DNA from: Pontederia crassipes | Taxonomy: Eukaryota; Streptophyta; Magnoliopsida; Commelinales; Pontederiaceae | NCBI GenBank assembly: GCA_030549335.1 | Contig: CM060188.1 | Span: forward strand, 1,116,001-1,180,000 | Reading direction: 5' to 3' | Length of the DNA stretch: 64,000 nt | Part shown: positions 50,083 to 61,650 of the stretch, in pieces | How the letters are laid out: every line of letters begins with the position of its first letter | Numbering within the stretch: position 1 is the stretch's first letter | Program-made: the position numbers and the translations under genes | Notes under the pieces: model-generated | Told to the model about the DNA's origin: nothing | The model's database searches: none | The model's input: only the letters and a program-made list of their open reading frames with translations

Positions 50083-50207
50083 CTTTATAGAAGGACGATT
50101 GGTCTAAACGGCAGCGACTTAGGGTTTGTGAACAGTGAGTTATTCTTCTATATGTCGTGGGCTTTACATTAAAAGGCCCTGGCGTGAGATTTGTCTCTCA
50201 AGGCCCA
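50083..50207 (-). promoter_or_regulatory. Telo-box/site II/TATA promoter of the snoRNA cluster
   Basis: Read on the minus strand: TGGGCC (50202-50207) and an AGCCCA site (50158-50163), then telo-box AAACCCTAA (50119-50127), then TATAAAG (50083-50089). This set is common in plant ribosomal-protein and snoRNA genes. Transcription should start near 50055, upstream of both snoRNAs. Confidence 0.65.
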
Positions 50208-50487
50208 TTAGTAGAAGTGCAAGTACGGGAGTGTTTTTCTTTTAACCTTCCGCCTCATTTTTTTTTCTTAGAGATGGGATTTGCTTCTTTTTTTTCTTTT
50301 TAAAGGAAAGGTTTAACTATTGATAACTGACCCCCCAGAATAATCCTGGTATAAATATTGAAGAGGCCCCGGAGGGCAATCCTCTCAAAAAATATCCGAG
50401 ACAAGGGTATTGCTTCGACGTGAAAAAAAAATCAATAGTTTCATTACATTCACGATAAATATATTTACATTTGAATTCATCTAGTGT

Positions 50488-53237
50488 CAAAATGTGATGC
50501 CAAATGTTTCTTATGGTGTTTAGGATGCGCCATGGGCAAGGAGAGGTCTTGTTGATGACTCACGCCATGATTTTAGAGTCTATTGCGCATTCCACTTTTT
50601 TGTATCTGCATTGTACACAATGTTTAATTCCTAAGAGCAATGCCAACGTCTCGATCTCCAGAGCTGACCGCCCAATTTGTTTACTGGCGTCTGCAAAAAG
50701 AAGATGGTTGTGAGTAAAGAAAATAATAAAATCGGTACCCCAAAGGTCGCAGATCTCGTGTAGGATCCATCGGATTTGAGGCAAACCCAACTCGGCGTAG
50801 GGGCTCCCATTGGACCTAGGTCGGGTGGGGGGGAGATGATGTTGCGTGTCTCAGATCAATTAAGTTTAACATATTCATTATGGCTGCGAAGGCCCTCTCT
50901 CATACAATCGTAGCAGTAGCAATCTTGGACTGGAAATGGACATCATTTCGCGAAAGCCAAATATTTCAAAAGTGAAAGCAAAAAGTGATCTCAGGCAAGA
51001 CCTTGAGTGGGGTTTAAGTCGCTGCCTTCCTCGATCCAGCCCTTGGTTGCCAAGTAATCATGCAACGTAAAATGATAAGAAATAGTTTGAGAGAAAAGAC
51101 GTCATATATTACGTGCGAAAGAACATTCCAAAAATAAATAGGTCATTGTTTCAGCGGATGCTTCGCACAAGACGCGGACCGAGTTTATCACAGGGTTAAA
51201 ACGTGTAAGAAAGCAAGATTATAGTCCAAGATTTCTCACCAGGCTAAGGGTTGTGGAGTTGCCCTACTGCATAAGAAATTATAGATACTTAAGGTGGAGG
51301 CACGACCAAGTGGGTTCATGCAACAATCCACCGACCATCATTAGCGGAGTGGGGGTAGGCACAACTCAGCAATACGTGAGACCAAATGGGGGCTGAAAAG
51401 AGGAGATAGTTGTTGAAAGTCCCAAGCATGGTTATATATAAGATCTGAGACCATTAGATCATCTAAGTGTTCGTGTACAATGACATATGTAGGTATAAAA
51501 TTGATCAGCATGGTGAATAACTAAGGAGACAGAGGTGGTGCAGTCATTCCCAATATATCGCTTGATACCTTGTCAGATGTCATTTGTACATTTCAGCATT
51601 GCTTTTCAGCACAAGTCGGAGGGTAGTGATATGTGGTGCCCAAGGGTGCAGTTTACCATATTTGTTTTTTATCAGATTCGACCATAGAGTGTCCGAGTCA
51701 TTTAGAAGTTCAAAAACTTTTTTGCTATTAGAGAAGTTTTTATTGAAGTCATATTACATATACTTATCCCGCCTGCAAAAGTAGGGAGCTGAACTATTTG
51801 CCAACCAATGAGATGAGTGCCAAAATGTGATGCCAAATGTTTCTTATGGTGTTTAGGATGTGCCATGGGCAAGGAGAGGTCTTGTTGACGACTCACACGA
51901 TGATATCAGAGTCTATTACGCATTCCACTTTTTTGTATCTGCATTGTACACAATATTTAATTCTTAAGAGCAATGCCAATGTCTCGATCTCTAGAGCTGA
52001 TCGCCCGATTTGTTTACTGGCGTCTGCAAAAAAAAGATGGTTGTGATTAGAGCGAATAATAAAATCGGCACCCCAAAGGTCGCAGATCTCGTGTAGGATC
52101 CATCGGATTTGAAGCAAACCCAACTCGGCATAAGGGCTCCCATTGGACCCAGGTCGGGTGGGGGGGGGGATGATGTTGCATGCCTCAGACCAATTAAGTT
52201 TAGCATATTCATTATGGCAGCGAGGGCCCTCTCTCATACAATCATAGCGGTAGCAATCTTGGGTTGGAAATGGACATCATTTCGTGAAAGTCAAATATTC
52301 CAAAAGTGAGTGATCTCAGGCAGGACCTTGAGTGGGTTCAAGTCGCTGCCTTCCTCGATCCAGCCCTCGGTTGCCCAGGAATCGTGCAACGTAAAATGAT
52401 AAGAAATAGTTTGAGAGAAAAGACGTCATATATTATGTGCGAAAGAACATTCAAAAAATAAATGGGTCGTTGTTTCGGCGGATGCTCCGCACAAGATGCA
52501 GGCCGGGTTTATCGCAGGGTTAAAACGCATAAGAAATCCAAGAGTAGGAAGACGTTTGTGTAAAAATTTATAGAGAAAAATTTTTATTTTTTGCGGAGCG
52601 ATGAGTTGCCAAATCGTAGTCCAAAATTGCTTGTTAGGCCCGGGTTATGGAGTTGGCCTGCTGCATAAGAAATTATAGATACTCAAGGTGGAGGCATGAT
52701 CAAGTGGGTTCATGCACCAAATCCATCAGCCATCAGCGGAGAGGGGTAGGCACAACTCAGCAATACGTGAGACCAAAGGGGGGGGGGGGGGGGGGGGGGG
52801 TCGAAAAAAGGAGATTGTTGTTGAAAGTCCCAACCATGGTTATGTATAAGATCCGAGACCATTAGATCATCTAAGTGTTCGTGTACAATGACATATGTAG
52901 TATAAAATTGATCGACGTGGTGAATAACTAAGGATTGTGCATGACAGAGGTGGTGCAACCATTCCCAATATATCGCTTGATACCTTGTCGGATGTCATTT
53001 GTGCATTTCAACATTGCTTTTCAACACCAAGCCGGAGGGTAGTGATATGTGGTGTCCAAGGGTGCAATTTACCATATTTGTTTTTTATCAGGTTCGGCCA
53101 TAGAGTGTCCGAGTCATTTAGAAGTTCAAAAACTTTTTTTGCTATCAGAGAAGTTTTATTGAGGTCATATTACGTATACCTAGCCCACTTGCAGAAGTAG
53201 GGTGCTGAACTATTTGACAGCCAATGAGATGAGTGCC
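50488..53237 (-). repeat. Tandem duplication of the LINE 3' portion
   Basis: Unit A (50488-51820) and unit B (51821-53237) are over 90 percent alike and meet at GATGAGTGCC|AAAATG. Unit A lacks roughly 80 bp present in B around 52530-52610. Only B continues into the rest of the LINE, so A arose by duplication after or during insertion. Confidence 0.88.
52778..52800 (+). repeat. G23 homopolymer
   Basis: Twenty-three G residues in LINE unit B; the same place in unit A has only five (about 51386-51390). Confidence 0.95.
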
Positions 53238-56200
53238 ATTATCATTTCGCATGGAAGACCAAAGAAATTTTCGAGACAATTTGTCAAGCATCGCCACAGT
53301 TGAGCTAGATATATGAGTAGAAGCAACAAAAAGTAGATAACTGACTTTATCAAAGTCATTCTGCTAACCTGGTTTAGGAACTTACCTTTCCACCCAGAGA
53401 GCTTTTTTGTTACCTTATTTATCATTGTTTTCCTGTAACCTGTTTATAATAAATGGTCACACAAGATAAATAAAGGGAAAAGAACCATTATTAATACCAA
53501 GAGAATTGGCGATGACTTGTCGTCGACGAAGACATAATCCAAGAGGAAGAAAAACTTGTGATTTCGTAGGTTTATGATTTGATTTGTAAGGGAGTAGTAT
53601 TCTTTTAGGATCTTAATAATGTTCTTGCAGTTTCTAGTGTTTGTAGCCGCATGTGTATTAGAAGATCGTCGGCATAGAGCAAATGGCTGGCGATGAAATT
53701 ATTTATTCTAAACGATTGGATTTTTCCATTGGTGGATTGATGGTTTAGCAAAGAGGATAACACTTAATTAACCATAACGAATAGGTAAAGCAAAAGGGGG
53801 TCCGCTTGTCTCACCTCCTTGTAGCTTCTAAAGGGTTGAGACGAGTTTCATTAATGATACAATGGAAAATTGGGGAGGTGCATGCCATAATCCATTCAAC
53901 TAAAGGTGTAGAAAATTCATATAGATAAGCACATGATGAATTGCCGACCACGAGACACGATCAAAAGCTTTGGCCACATCAGCCTTAATGATATCTGCTA
54001 GTGTTGAGAGAATGGGCGATCTTTTGAATATTAAGTATGTTATCATGAATGGATCTGTCGGATATGAAAGCATTTTGGAACAGGTCGATAAGGTGTGGGA
54101 GGGTAGACTTGAGTCTAGCGGCCAGAATATTGACAACCACACAGTAGAGGACGTTACATAGTGAAATAGGCTTATAGCCAGTGATTTTGAGGGCAGGTTT
54201 TGTTTTCGGGATGAAGATGAGTGAGGTCTTACACCATTTAGAAGGAAGAGAGTCAGTGTTGAAGAAATGTAGTATCTCGGCAGTGACAGTTTCGCCTACA
54301 ATATCCTAGTAGGTATGATAGAATTCAACTGTATAACCATTCGGTGCAGGGGCCTTGCCACTCGGCATGCTCCAAAGATAGTTTTGATTTCTTCAAGGGT
54401 TATTGGAGATGTAAGTGTCCGGTGCCAATGGGTCGGGAGCTAAGAGAGGGAGGGTCAGGCATTGGCAGGGGGATCTGATGTCTCAGAAGGTTTCCGCATG
54501 TTAGTGTATTGAGTAACAAAAGCTTGGCAAATATGATCCTTATTTGTAATGTAGGAGTTTGATCATCGTGGTCAATAATCACATGGAGGAATTATGGACC
54601 CTGGGTAACCACAGAGACCTTCATGGTCGGATTTCTCCATGCGAGAAGGATTCGTTCAGCGTGGCCAGTCCCTGGCTCGAAGACACTCTGCCAGCTAAAG
54701 CCCCAAACGTTTGATAACCTACAATGGACGAGATGAACAAGAATGTGTTTCTAAAAGTACCAGAAGATCAGGCTGGTCCTACTTGATGATGTCCGAGAGG
54801 CGTTCACGGACCTTACTGTGAAAGGCCCCTCAGCAGTTCCTAGTTATTATCTTCATGTGTTAAGATCCAGTCCAGCAGGTTCCACTAGTGATCTCACCGC
54901 AGCTTTTTGTAACATTGAGAAGTTAGTGGTCTTCTTACGATTGAGAATTTTTTACCTTTTGGCTAGCTTTGATGTCCTCGATGACGGAGCATCGATGCCT
55001 CCAGAGGGGCACCGAATTTCGTGGCTTCTGACCAGGGAGGAGGCTCCATGACAAGCTCCTCATCAATCTGCTCCTCGTCAGAGTTGGAACCGGCTTGCCC
55101 CGCTCCATTAAAGTATCATGTGCCATACCGATGAAACATGCTAGCACCGTCTCCATTAGAGTATCATGTGCCAAACCAGTGAGAGGGACTAGGGGGAGCG
55201 AGTTTCCAGGGGACTTGGGAGGTGGAGCTGTGAGGAGCAACATTTCAAGGGGGGGAACATGTATGGGGGCAGAGGAGAGGATTAAGTATTTGAGATTTAA
55301 GGAGGGCAGAGGGATTGAGACGTTACGTTTGGGGACACTTGATGTGGGGCAGTTGGGTTTTGGCTTTGGTGGGATCCAAGTGGCACAAATCCAAGGCCTC
55401 TCAAGGATCCAGACGTGGCATCATCATTCAAAATAGTGCGATTTTTATCACCGTTAGATCGAGGAGATGGACAAGTGGCAGGCATCGCATTGTCGATCAG
55501 CCCATGAGTACTATTGTCAGTTGGTTCAACAAGCACGGACAACCGATGAGTACTATTGTCAGTGATGTCAGTAGCCATTAGCTGCGTGACAATGGTACAT
55601 GAAACGGTGTCAGTAGCCGTTTGCTCCGTGACATTGGTGCAGGGTCTGGCGTGAGTATGGGCCGGCGGCATGCTCATGGCTGACGTGGAAGGTAATGAAA
55701 ATCCACTGCTCAGGCTGTGATGTGGCGGTCGCGTCCCCTGAAATCCCCGCCGCGAGTCTTGCCGTCGGGAGGTCGTGTTGGCGAGCATCCATGGCTCGTA
55801 GAGCAGCACTCCCCCAGCGTCTCCGGAGGAAGTGGGATCCCTTGGAGATGGGCAATTCTTGAGTCGGTGTCCGATGAACCCACACCTAAAACAAAATAGA
55901 GGTACAATTTTATATAGAACATGTTGGAAGAAGCGGGTGTCGTCCGACAGACTTACCCATATACCTTGTTTTACTAGGGATTTAGTACTCATATCAACGC
56001 AGAATCTTGGAGCACGAACCTCGTCGTCCTTCGCCGGGAGGTCGATTCATAGAGGAGTACCAAAATGTGACGTGATAAACTAGATAGCGGCAAGGGAACA
56101 TAACTCGAAGGTTAACCCTGGAAGTTGGATCGTAGATTGTTTGGGTCTCCTCAAAAGGTCGGAAAAATGGCTTGTACTAATTGATAGATAGAAGATGGCC

Positions 56201-56806
56201 CCGGCAGGTATCCGGCGGTCTAGTAATAACCTGCATATAGTTGTCAAAATTTGAGAAAGTGTATATTAGATATGAGTTACCGAGTTCTCGAACTGATATA
56301 TGGCCCAAAACAACCTAGATCTGGGGCAGGGCGGAGGTAAGAGCAACAATGTCTTCCCTGCTCCCTAGGAAGCGTCCCACAATGCTTCGTTCCGCAGCTG
56401 CCAACTGGTGTTCCACGTCCGTCAGAGGGATGTCGACAATTTCAGTGATCGTTGACTGAAGGTGATGCCATTGTTGCGAGGAGATCTAGGGGTTGTTGTG
56501 TCTCTCTTGCACGATGTCCGACCATTTTCCCCAGACCGAATGGGGACGGGGGTTTGAGGGGTCCACTTGCGGGGAATCATTGGTGTTTGATAGCGGGGGA
56601 AGGATGTGGTTGAGGAGAGGGAGGGAAGTTGTGGGGTTGTTTTTGCAGATGCCATGGTGGAAAAATAGAGGGTCAGGGGAGGGGGGGGAGGTATGGTCCG
56701 AGGAAGAAAATGCGGCGCCGCCTTGAGGTGGGCGCCAGCCGACAAGAAAACGATGAGGACTTATGTCATTATATTATAGGTGATGAAGGGAAGGAAAAGA
56801 AGAGTT

Positions 56807-56831
56807 GGGGGGGGGGGGGGGGGGGGGGGGG
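56807..56831 (+). repeat. G25 homopolymer
   Basis: Twenty-five G residues near the 5' end of the LINE. Open frames crossing it read as poly-Gly and are not genes. Confidence 0.95.
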
Positions 56832-56980
56832 CAGGGAGGGGGAAGAAAGTGTCGCCTCTGGTAGGGGATTCCGGCACGAAGCGGAAGAGAAGGGATATCC
56901 TCTTCACTCACACCGGGATTTGCTTGTTACAAAAGAGTCTATTCATAAGAGTTGAGGTAGGGGCAGTCCGCGTAATTAAT

Positions 56981-57790
56981 GAAGAGAGAGGGAGAGAATT
57001 ATCTTTAAAAATATATTTGGTTAACACAAAAAAAACATAAAATTTAGATATATAGCAAATATATGTTCAGAACATGCAACAAATTGATAAGAGGGGAACA
57101 CACAATTTATTTAAAAGTTTTTAAATTAGTAATATATATTTCTTTATAACCTACATTCTTATGCACCACCGACATTTTAAATAGCTTAGGAGAATTTAGG
57201 TGCATAAGAATGTGTGTCATAAACATGACAAAAAAGTGCTTTGGATTGGATTAGATATTTCGATTAAAAAATCATTTCACGTTTCTTGAGTCAATAATTT
57301 TTATATTAAAAATTATCCTAAATTATTTAATAGAAAAGATCACCCTCTATCAAATATTTCTTTTGAAAAATTTTCAAGATTATACTTTAGTGTAATAATC
57401 TTTAAAAGAAAGATATTAAATTCAAATTAATGTAAATATATTTAATTCTATAACTAAAAGTTTAAATATGTGGAATAAGAGCTTCATAATGTCATAAACA
57501 ACATTAAATTATAAAATAAATTATTATATAAATAATAAAGAATCATGACATATGAACTAATAATATAAATATAAAATATAACTACAAAATGGCTCCAGCA
57601 ATCTTTATTTTTTAGGATGGAGCTCTAACTTGAAACACCATTATGGTATTAAAAAAAATTCTCTAAGATGTATTCGCGTTAAAATTCACACTCTCTCGTA
57701 TATACATAGTGGTGGGGGAATAGTTTTTTTTGTTTGAAAGGTAAATCAATCCTAGCATAATTAAGATAAATACGTGTTATATTTTATTTT
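56981..57790. other. AT-rich intergenic sequence
   Basis: No gene is seen. 57160-57230 contains a short inverted repeat (CATTCTTATGCACC / GGTGCATAAGAATG) that could form a hairpin. Confidence 0.5.
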
Positions 57791-57956
57791 AAAAAATATT
57801 TTGAAGAAGCAAATTCGATTTGAATATAATTATGTGTGTTGGCATCAAATAAAAAGTACAATATTATTAATCTTGTTTTAAATAATTAAATTAAAAGGTG
57901 AAGCTTAAGCAAAAGTGAGAATCTTACTCATATTATATATATATATATATATATAT

Positions 57957-59037
57957 GAGTTTAATGGAGGTGTAGGGCCCTTTAGGTGAAACATTGTGGA
58001 ATGTTTATCCGTCCATTTTAAATCTAGAGCATGGATAAAACACTACACCTCAGTAAAAAAACAAAATCAGTTCTCTCAACATCATCGTCTCCCCAAGTGC
58101 CACCGACCGGAGCACCATGAAGAATTCGAATATATGGAACAATGGGATGGTGATCAATGACACCGGAGGTCCCTTGCCCTCACAAGCTTTGGCCAGTGGA
58201 CTTCTAATGCCATGAACAGGGCAACAAAGTTTCGGTGGGAGAGCTCCACGCCTTTCACCTGTTCGATTGTCCCTGACGAGTAGAGGATTGTGGCAGTAGT
58301 GGGTTGCTTGACCAGAACATCCTCTTGCACTATTGAGGACCCCTACAAGTGTGTCAAGGATGGAAAATGGGGGGAGTCAAGGAGGACGATTGGGAGGTCT
58401 TGCGGGAGCTTAGAGGTCTCAATGGTGGTGGCAAAAGCCATGGATGGCTTTGAGATGTTGACATAGTGGACAATCTCGTCATGAAAGCTAAGAGGGTTAA
58501 CCAGGGAGACAACTACATTGGCGATGAGGAGGACGAAGTAGAGGATGGGGACGTCGATGTTAATTATATAAAATCTGTTGCACTTTCTAATGACTTCAGC
58601 TTTTAGAAAAACTGGTCAGCACATCAAATTCAACATGCTAAAAGTCTCGAGTTCAAACCTCATTAAGCTCTTGTTAAAATAATATTTTCCCCTCTTAGTT
58701 ATTATCCATGTGGTGTTTTGGATTGAATAAAAAATACCACCAACCCACACATGAAAAGGAGTCAGCACATCAATTTCAATAGTGGGAGAGGGGACAAATG
58801 CAACGTGGCTAAAGGAGAGGTCGACGCGAGAGCGTTGGGCCATGGATAGGACACGTGCGCAAGAGATGAAGTCAGGGAAGCAGACAGAGGCACCCATGGC
58901 GACGTCGATGATGGTGGAGTTTTGGGGGAGTGGCGAAGGTTTTAAAATGAACTTTTAATCCACGTTGTAGATTTCAAATGGACGGAGAAGTGTTCCATAG
59001 TGTTTCACCTAAAGGACGCTACACCTCCATTAAAATC
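57957..59037. mobile_element. Long-TIR element carrying a gene fragment, copy 1
   Basis: The ends GAGTTTAATGGAGGTGTAG and, inverted, GATTTTAATGGAGGTGTAG begin inverted repeats about 80 bp long (roughly 80 percent alike; both contain CCTTTAGGTGAAACA and CCGTCCATTT). It lies between AT/AC dinucleotide runs, so a target duplication (9 bp if MULE) is hard to prove. It encodes no transposase. The interior is mainly a captured 4CL-like fragment, the structure of a Pack-MULE-type element. Confidence 0.7.
58130..58900 (-). pseudogene. 4-coumarate:CoA ligase-like gene fragment, copy 1
   Basis: On the minus strand, 58900-58760 reads ...RVDLSFSHVAFVPSPTIEIDV, and 58561-58130 reads NIDVPILYFVLLIANVVVSLVNPL, ISKPSMAFATT and then TATILYSSGTIEQVKGVELS. 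This is the N-terminal third of an adenylate-forming 4CL-like enzyme, including the AMP-binding loop (family form YSSGTTGxxKGV, here with Ile for Thr and Glu for Gly). One in-frame stop lies between the two motif blocks. A roughly 200-bp insertion with a 19-bp near-repeat at its edges (58616 and 58761) splits the fragment. Not a functional enzyme; captured inside the TIR element. Confidence 0.75.
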
Positions 59038-59101
59038 AATATACATACACACACACACATATATATATATATATATGAAAAAAATTGATTGTGTTACCTC
59101 A

Positions 59102-59172
59102 TTTAAGGAGTAGCACCATTTCACACATCATATCGTCGAACTATGATGTGTGAAATGGTGCTACTCCTTAAA
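59102..59172. repeat. Perfect 31-bp foldback hairpin, copy 1
   Basis: The arms 59102-59132 and 59142-59172 are exact inverse complements around a 9-nt loop (TCGTCGAAC); looser pairing (GTGTT/AACAC) extends the stem to about 42 bp. This may be a miniature foldback transposon; transcribed, it would give a small-RNA-type hairpin. Confidence 0.9.
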
Positions 59173-60434
59173 AGGAGCAACACAAACATTGAACCATAAG
59201 TAGACGCTCATTATTCACTATTAATTACTAAAAACATATCTAAACATTCTTAAATATTATATTATCATAATTATATAAATGATTATTTTTTTACATTATT
59301 CATATATTACAAAGGTCTTACCACTATTTTTAGTTAATATAAGTGATATATTTGATTTCCTTCCATAATATACTCACTGAGGAGGCAACTATGCCTTCAT
59401 TGTGTATTGTTAAATTTTGGAGGAGGCCAAGGTCCTACAAATATTTTAGTAGATCTTTCTATTCTCAATATTATTTTTTATCATCCACATAAAATAATAT
59501 TTTAATTTTGTTTCTTCGGTACGATTAAATTCTCTTATTTCCATGCCAAGATATAATTAATTTGAAGTATAAATTTGAAAAAAAAACTATAAAATAATAT
59601 TATGACATCTAAAACAATCTCAAATGCACATAACAAATTCAAAATTTAACAATGGAGTATGTTGTGCATATCTTTAAGTATTGTGTACTCTTTTGACTAT
59701 TGAAAAAAAAAAGAAATAACAATAGAAAGGTTGCCTATAAAATTTAAGAAAATATTTTCCTTGAAACATGATATAGAAATAATGATGTCCAAGATTATCT
59801 TTCTTTTCATAGTCCTAACCTAACGTTAACTAAAGCAAAAGAATGTGAGTTTGAGAATCATACCATCACAACATTTTACTTATAAATATGACTGTATATC
59901 TAAAATTATACATTGCTAAAATCAAATTACGAAAATCATATGTATATTTAACATAATAATTAAATTTGAAAACTATTATGATATTTATTTGTATTTTGTA
60001 GCCTTAATTTCAGTGAGATGAATGACGTTATACAATATTGGATGTTTGAATGACATAAAGTATATTTGAAATAAGTGATTTTTTTTATGTTGTTGAATGC
60101 CCTTTTTTTGCAAGCCAAAAGGTTACCAATTAAAGAGACTTGATGATAAATGCTTTATTTGATCGATATTTTTCAAAGAGTAATCATACTATGATAAAAC
60201 AATTTGTGAAAAGAGTGATGTATTTGATTGTGTTATATCTTTGTCCTAACAAATATCCAAATATTTAAAAAATATTTTGAAGAAGCAAATTCGATTTGAA
60301 TATAATTATGTGTGTTGGCATCAAATAAAAAGTACAATATTATTAATCTTGTTTTAAATAATTAAATTAAAAGGTGAAGCTTAAGCAAAAGTGAGAATCT
60401 TACTCATATTATATATATATATATATATATATAT

Positions 60435-61515
60435 GAGTTTAATGGAGGTGTAGGGCCCTTTAGGTGAAACATTGTGGAATGTTTATCCGTCCATTTTAAA
60501 TCTAGAGCATGGATAAAACACTACACCTCAGTAAAAAAACAAAATCAGTTCTCTCAACATCATCGTCTCCCCAAGTGCCACCGACCGGAGCACCATGAAG
60601 AATTCGAATATATGGAACAATGGGATGGTGATCAATGACACCGGAGGTCCCTTGCCCTCACAAGCTTTGGTCAGTGGACTTCTAATGCCATGAACAGGGC
60701 AACAAAGTTTCGGTGGGAGAGCTCCACACCTTTCACCTGTTCGATTGTCCCTGACGAGTAGAGGATTGTGGCAGTAGTGGGTTGCTTGACCAGAACATCC
60801 TCTTGCACTATTGAGGACCCCTACAAGTGTGTCAAGGATGGAAAATGGGGGGAGTCAAGGAGGACGATTGGGAGGTCTTGCGGGAGCTTAGAGGTCTCAA
60901 TGGTGGTGGCAAAAGCCATGGATGGCTTTGAGATGTTGACATAGTGGACAATCTCGTCATGAAAGCTAAGAGGGTTAACCAGGGAGACAACTACATTGGC
61001 GATGAGGAGGACGAAGTAGAGGATGGGGACGTCGATGTTAATTATATAAAATCTGTTGCACTTTCTAATGACTTCAGCTTTTAGAAAAACTGGTCAGCAC
61101 ATCAAATTCAACATGCTAAAAGTCTCGAGTTCAAACCTCATTAAGCTCTTGTTAAAATAATATTTTCCCCTCTTAGTTATTATCCATGTGGTGTTTTGGA
61201 TTGAATAAAAAATACCACCAACCCACACATGAAAAGGAGTCAGCACATCAATTTCAATAGTGGGAGAGGGGACAAATGCAACGTGGCTAAAGGAGAGGTC
61301 GACGCGAGAGCGTTGGGCCATGGATAGGACACGTGCGCAAGAGATGAAGTCAGGGAAGCAGACAGAGGCACCCATGGCGACGTCGATGATGGTGGAGTTT
61401 TGGGGGAGTGGCGAAGGTTTTAAAATGAACTTTTAATCCACGTTGTAGATTTCAAATGGACGGAGAAGTGTTCCATAGTGTTTCACCTAAAGGACGCTAC
61501 ACCTCCATTAAAATC
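60435..61515. mobile_element. Long-TIR element carrying a gene fragment, copy 2
   Basis: The duplicate of 57957-59037, created by the 2.48-kb tandem duplication and not by a separate insertion, since the flanks are duplicated too. Confidence 0.7.
60608..61378 (-). pseudogene. 4-coumarate:CoA ligase-like gene fragment, copy 2
   Basis: Same fragment, same in-frame stop and same internal insertion as copy 1, with only isolated base changes. This shows that capture and decay came before the duplication. Confidence 0.75.
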
Positions 61516-61579
61516 AATATACATACACACACACACACACATATATATATATATGAAAAAAATTGATTGTGTTACCTCA

Positions 61580-61650
61580 TTTAAGGAGTAGCACCATTTC
61601 ACACATCATATCGTCGAACTATGATGTGTGAAATGGTGCTACTCCTTAAA
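61580..61650. repeat. Perfect 31-bp foldback hairpin, copy 2
   Basis: Identical arms and loop to the first copy, within the second duplicate. Confidence 0.9.

Larger units (their letters stand above)
50282..56980 (-). mobile_element. L1-type LINE, decayed, minus strand
   Basis: Read on the minus strand: ORF1 with a CCHC knuckle CFRCGFIGHRLKNCP (55992-55297); the start of an endonuclease (about 54875-54700; residues like DQPDLLVLLETH); reverse transcriptase with DVAKAFDRVSW (near 53970); the later segment LSGWKGKFLNQVSRMTLIKSV (53400-53300); and an RNase H-like C-terminal region (ALEIETLALLLGIKHCVQC, near 50670), as in plant L1s. A-rich sequence (poly-T on the + strand, about 50285-50305) may be the tail. 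The distance from endonuclease start to the RT motif is several hundred bases short, so much of the endonuclease/linker is deleted, and stops and frameshifts are frequent. The 3' portion is present twice. The 5' limit near 56980 is approximate. Confidence 0.85.

Noticed and set aside
49409-50090. Plus-strand frames of 97 and 77 codons
   Set aside because: They overlap the minus-strand snoRNAs and have Lys/Asn-rich composition without family signal.
58629-58760. tRNA gene suggested by a B-box-like GAGTTCAAACCTC
   Set aside because: No cloverleaf, no acceptor stem and no convincing A box; better read as a SINE-like insertion.
58616-58897. 93-codon minus-strand frame, repeated at 61094-61375, as a conserved gene
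   Set aside because: Identity reflects the recent tandem duplication; the frame mixes a piece of the captured 4CL-like fragment with a later insertion.
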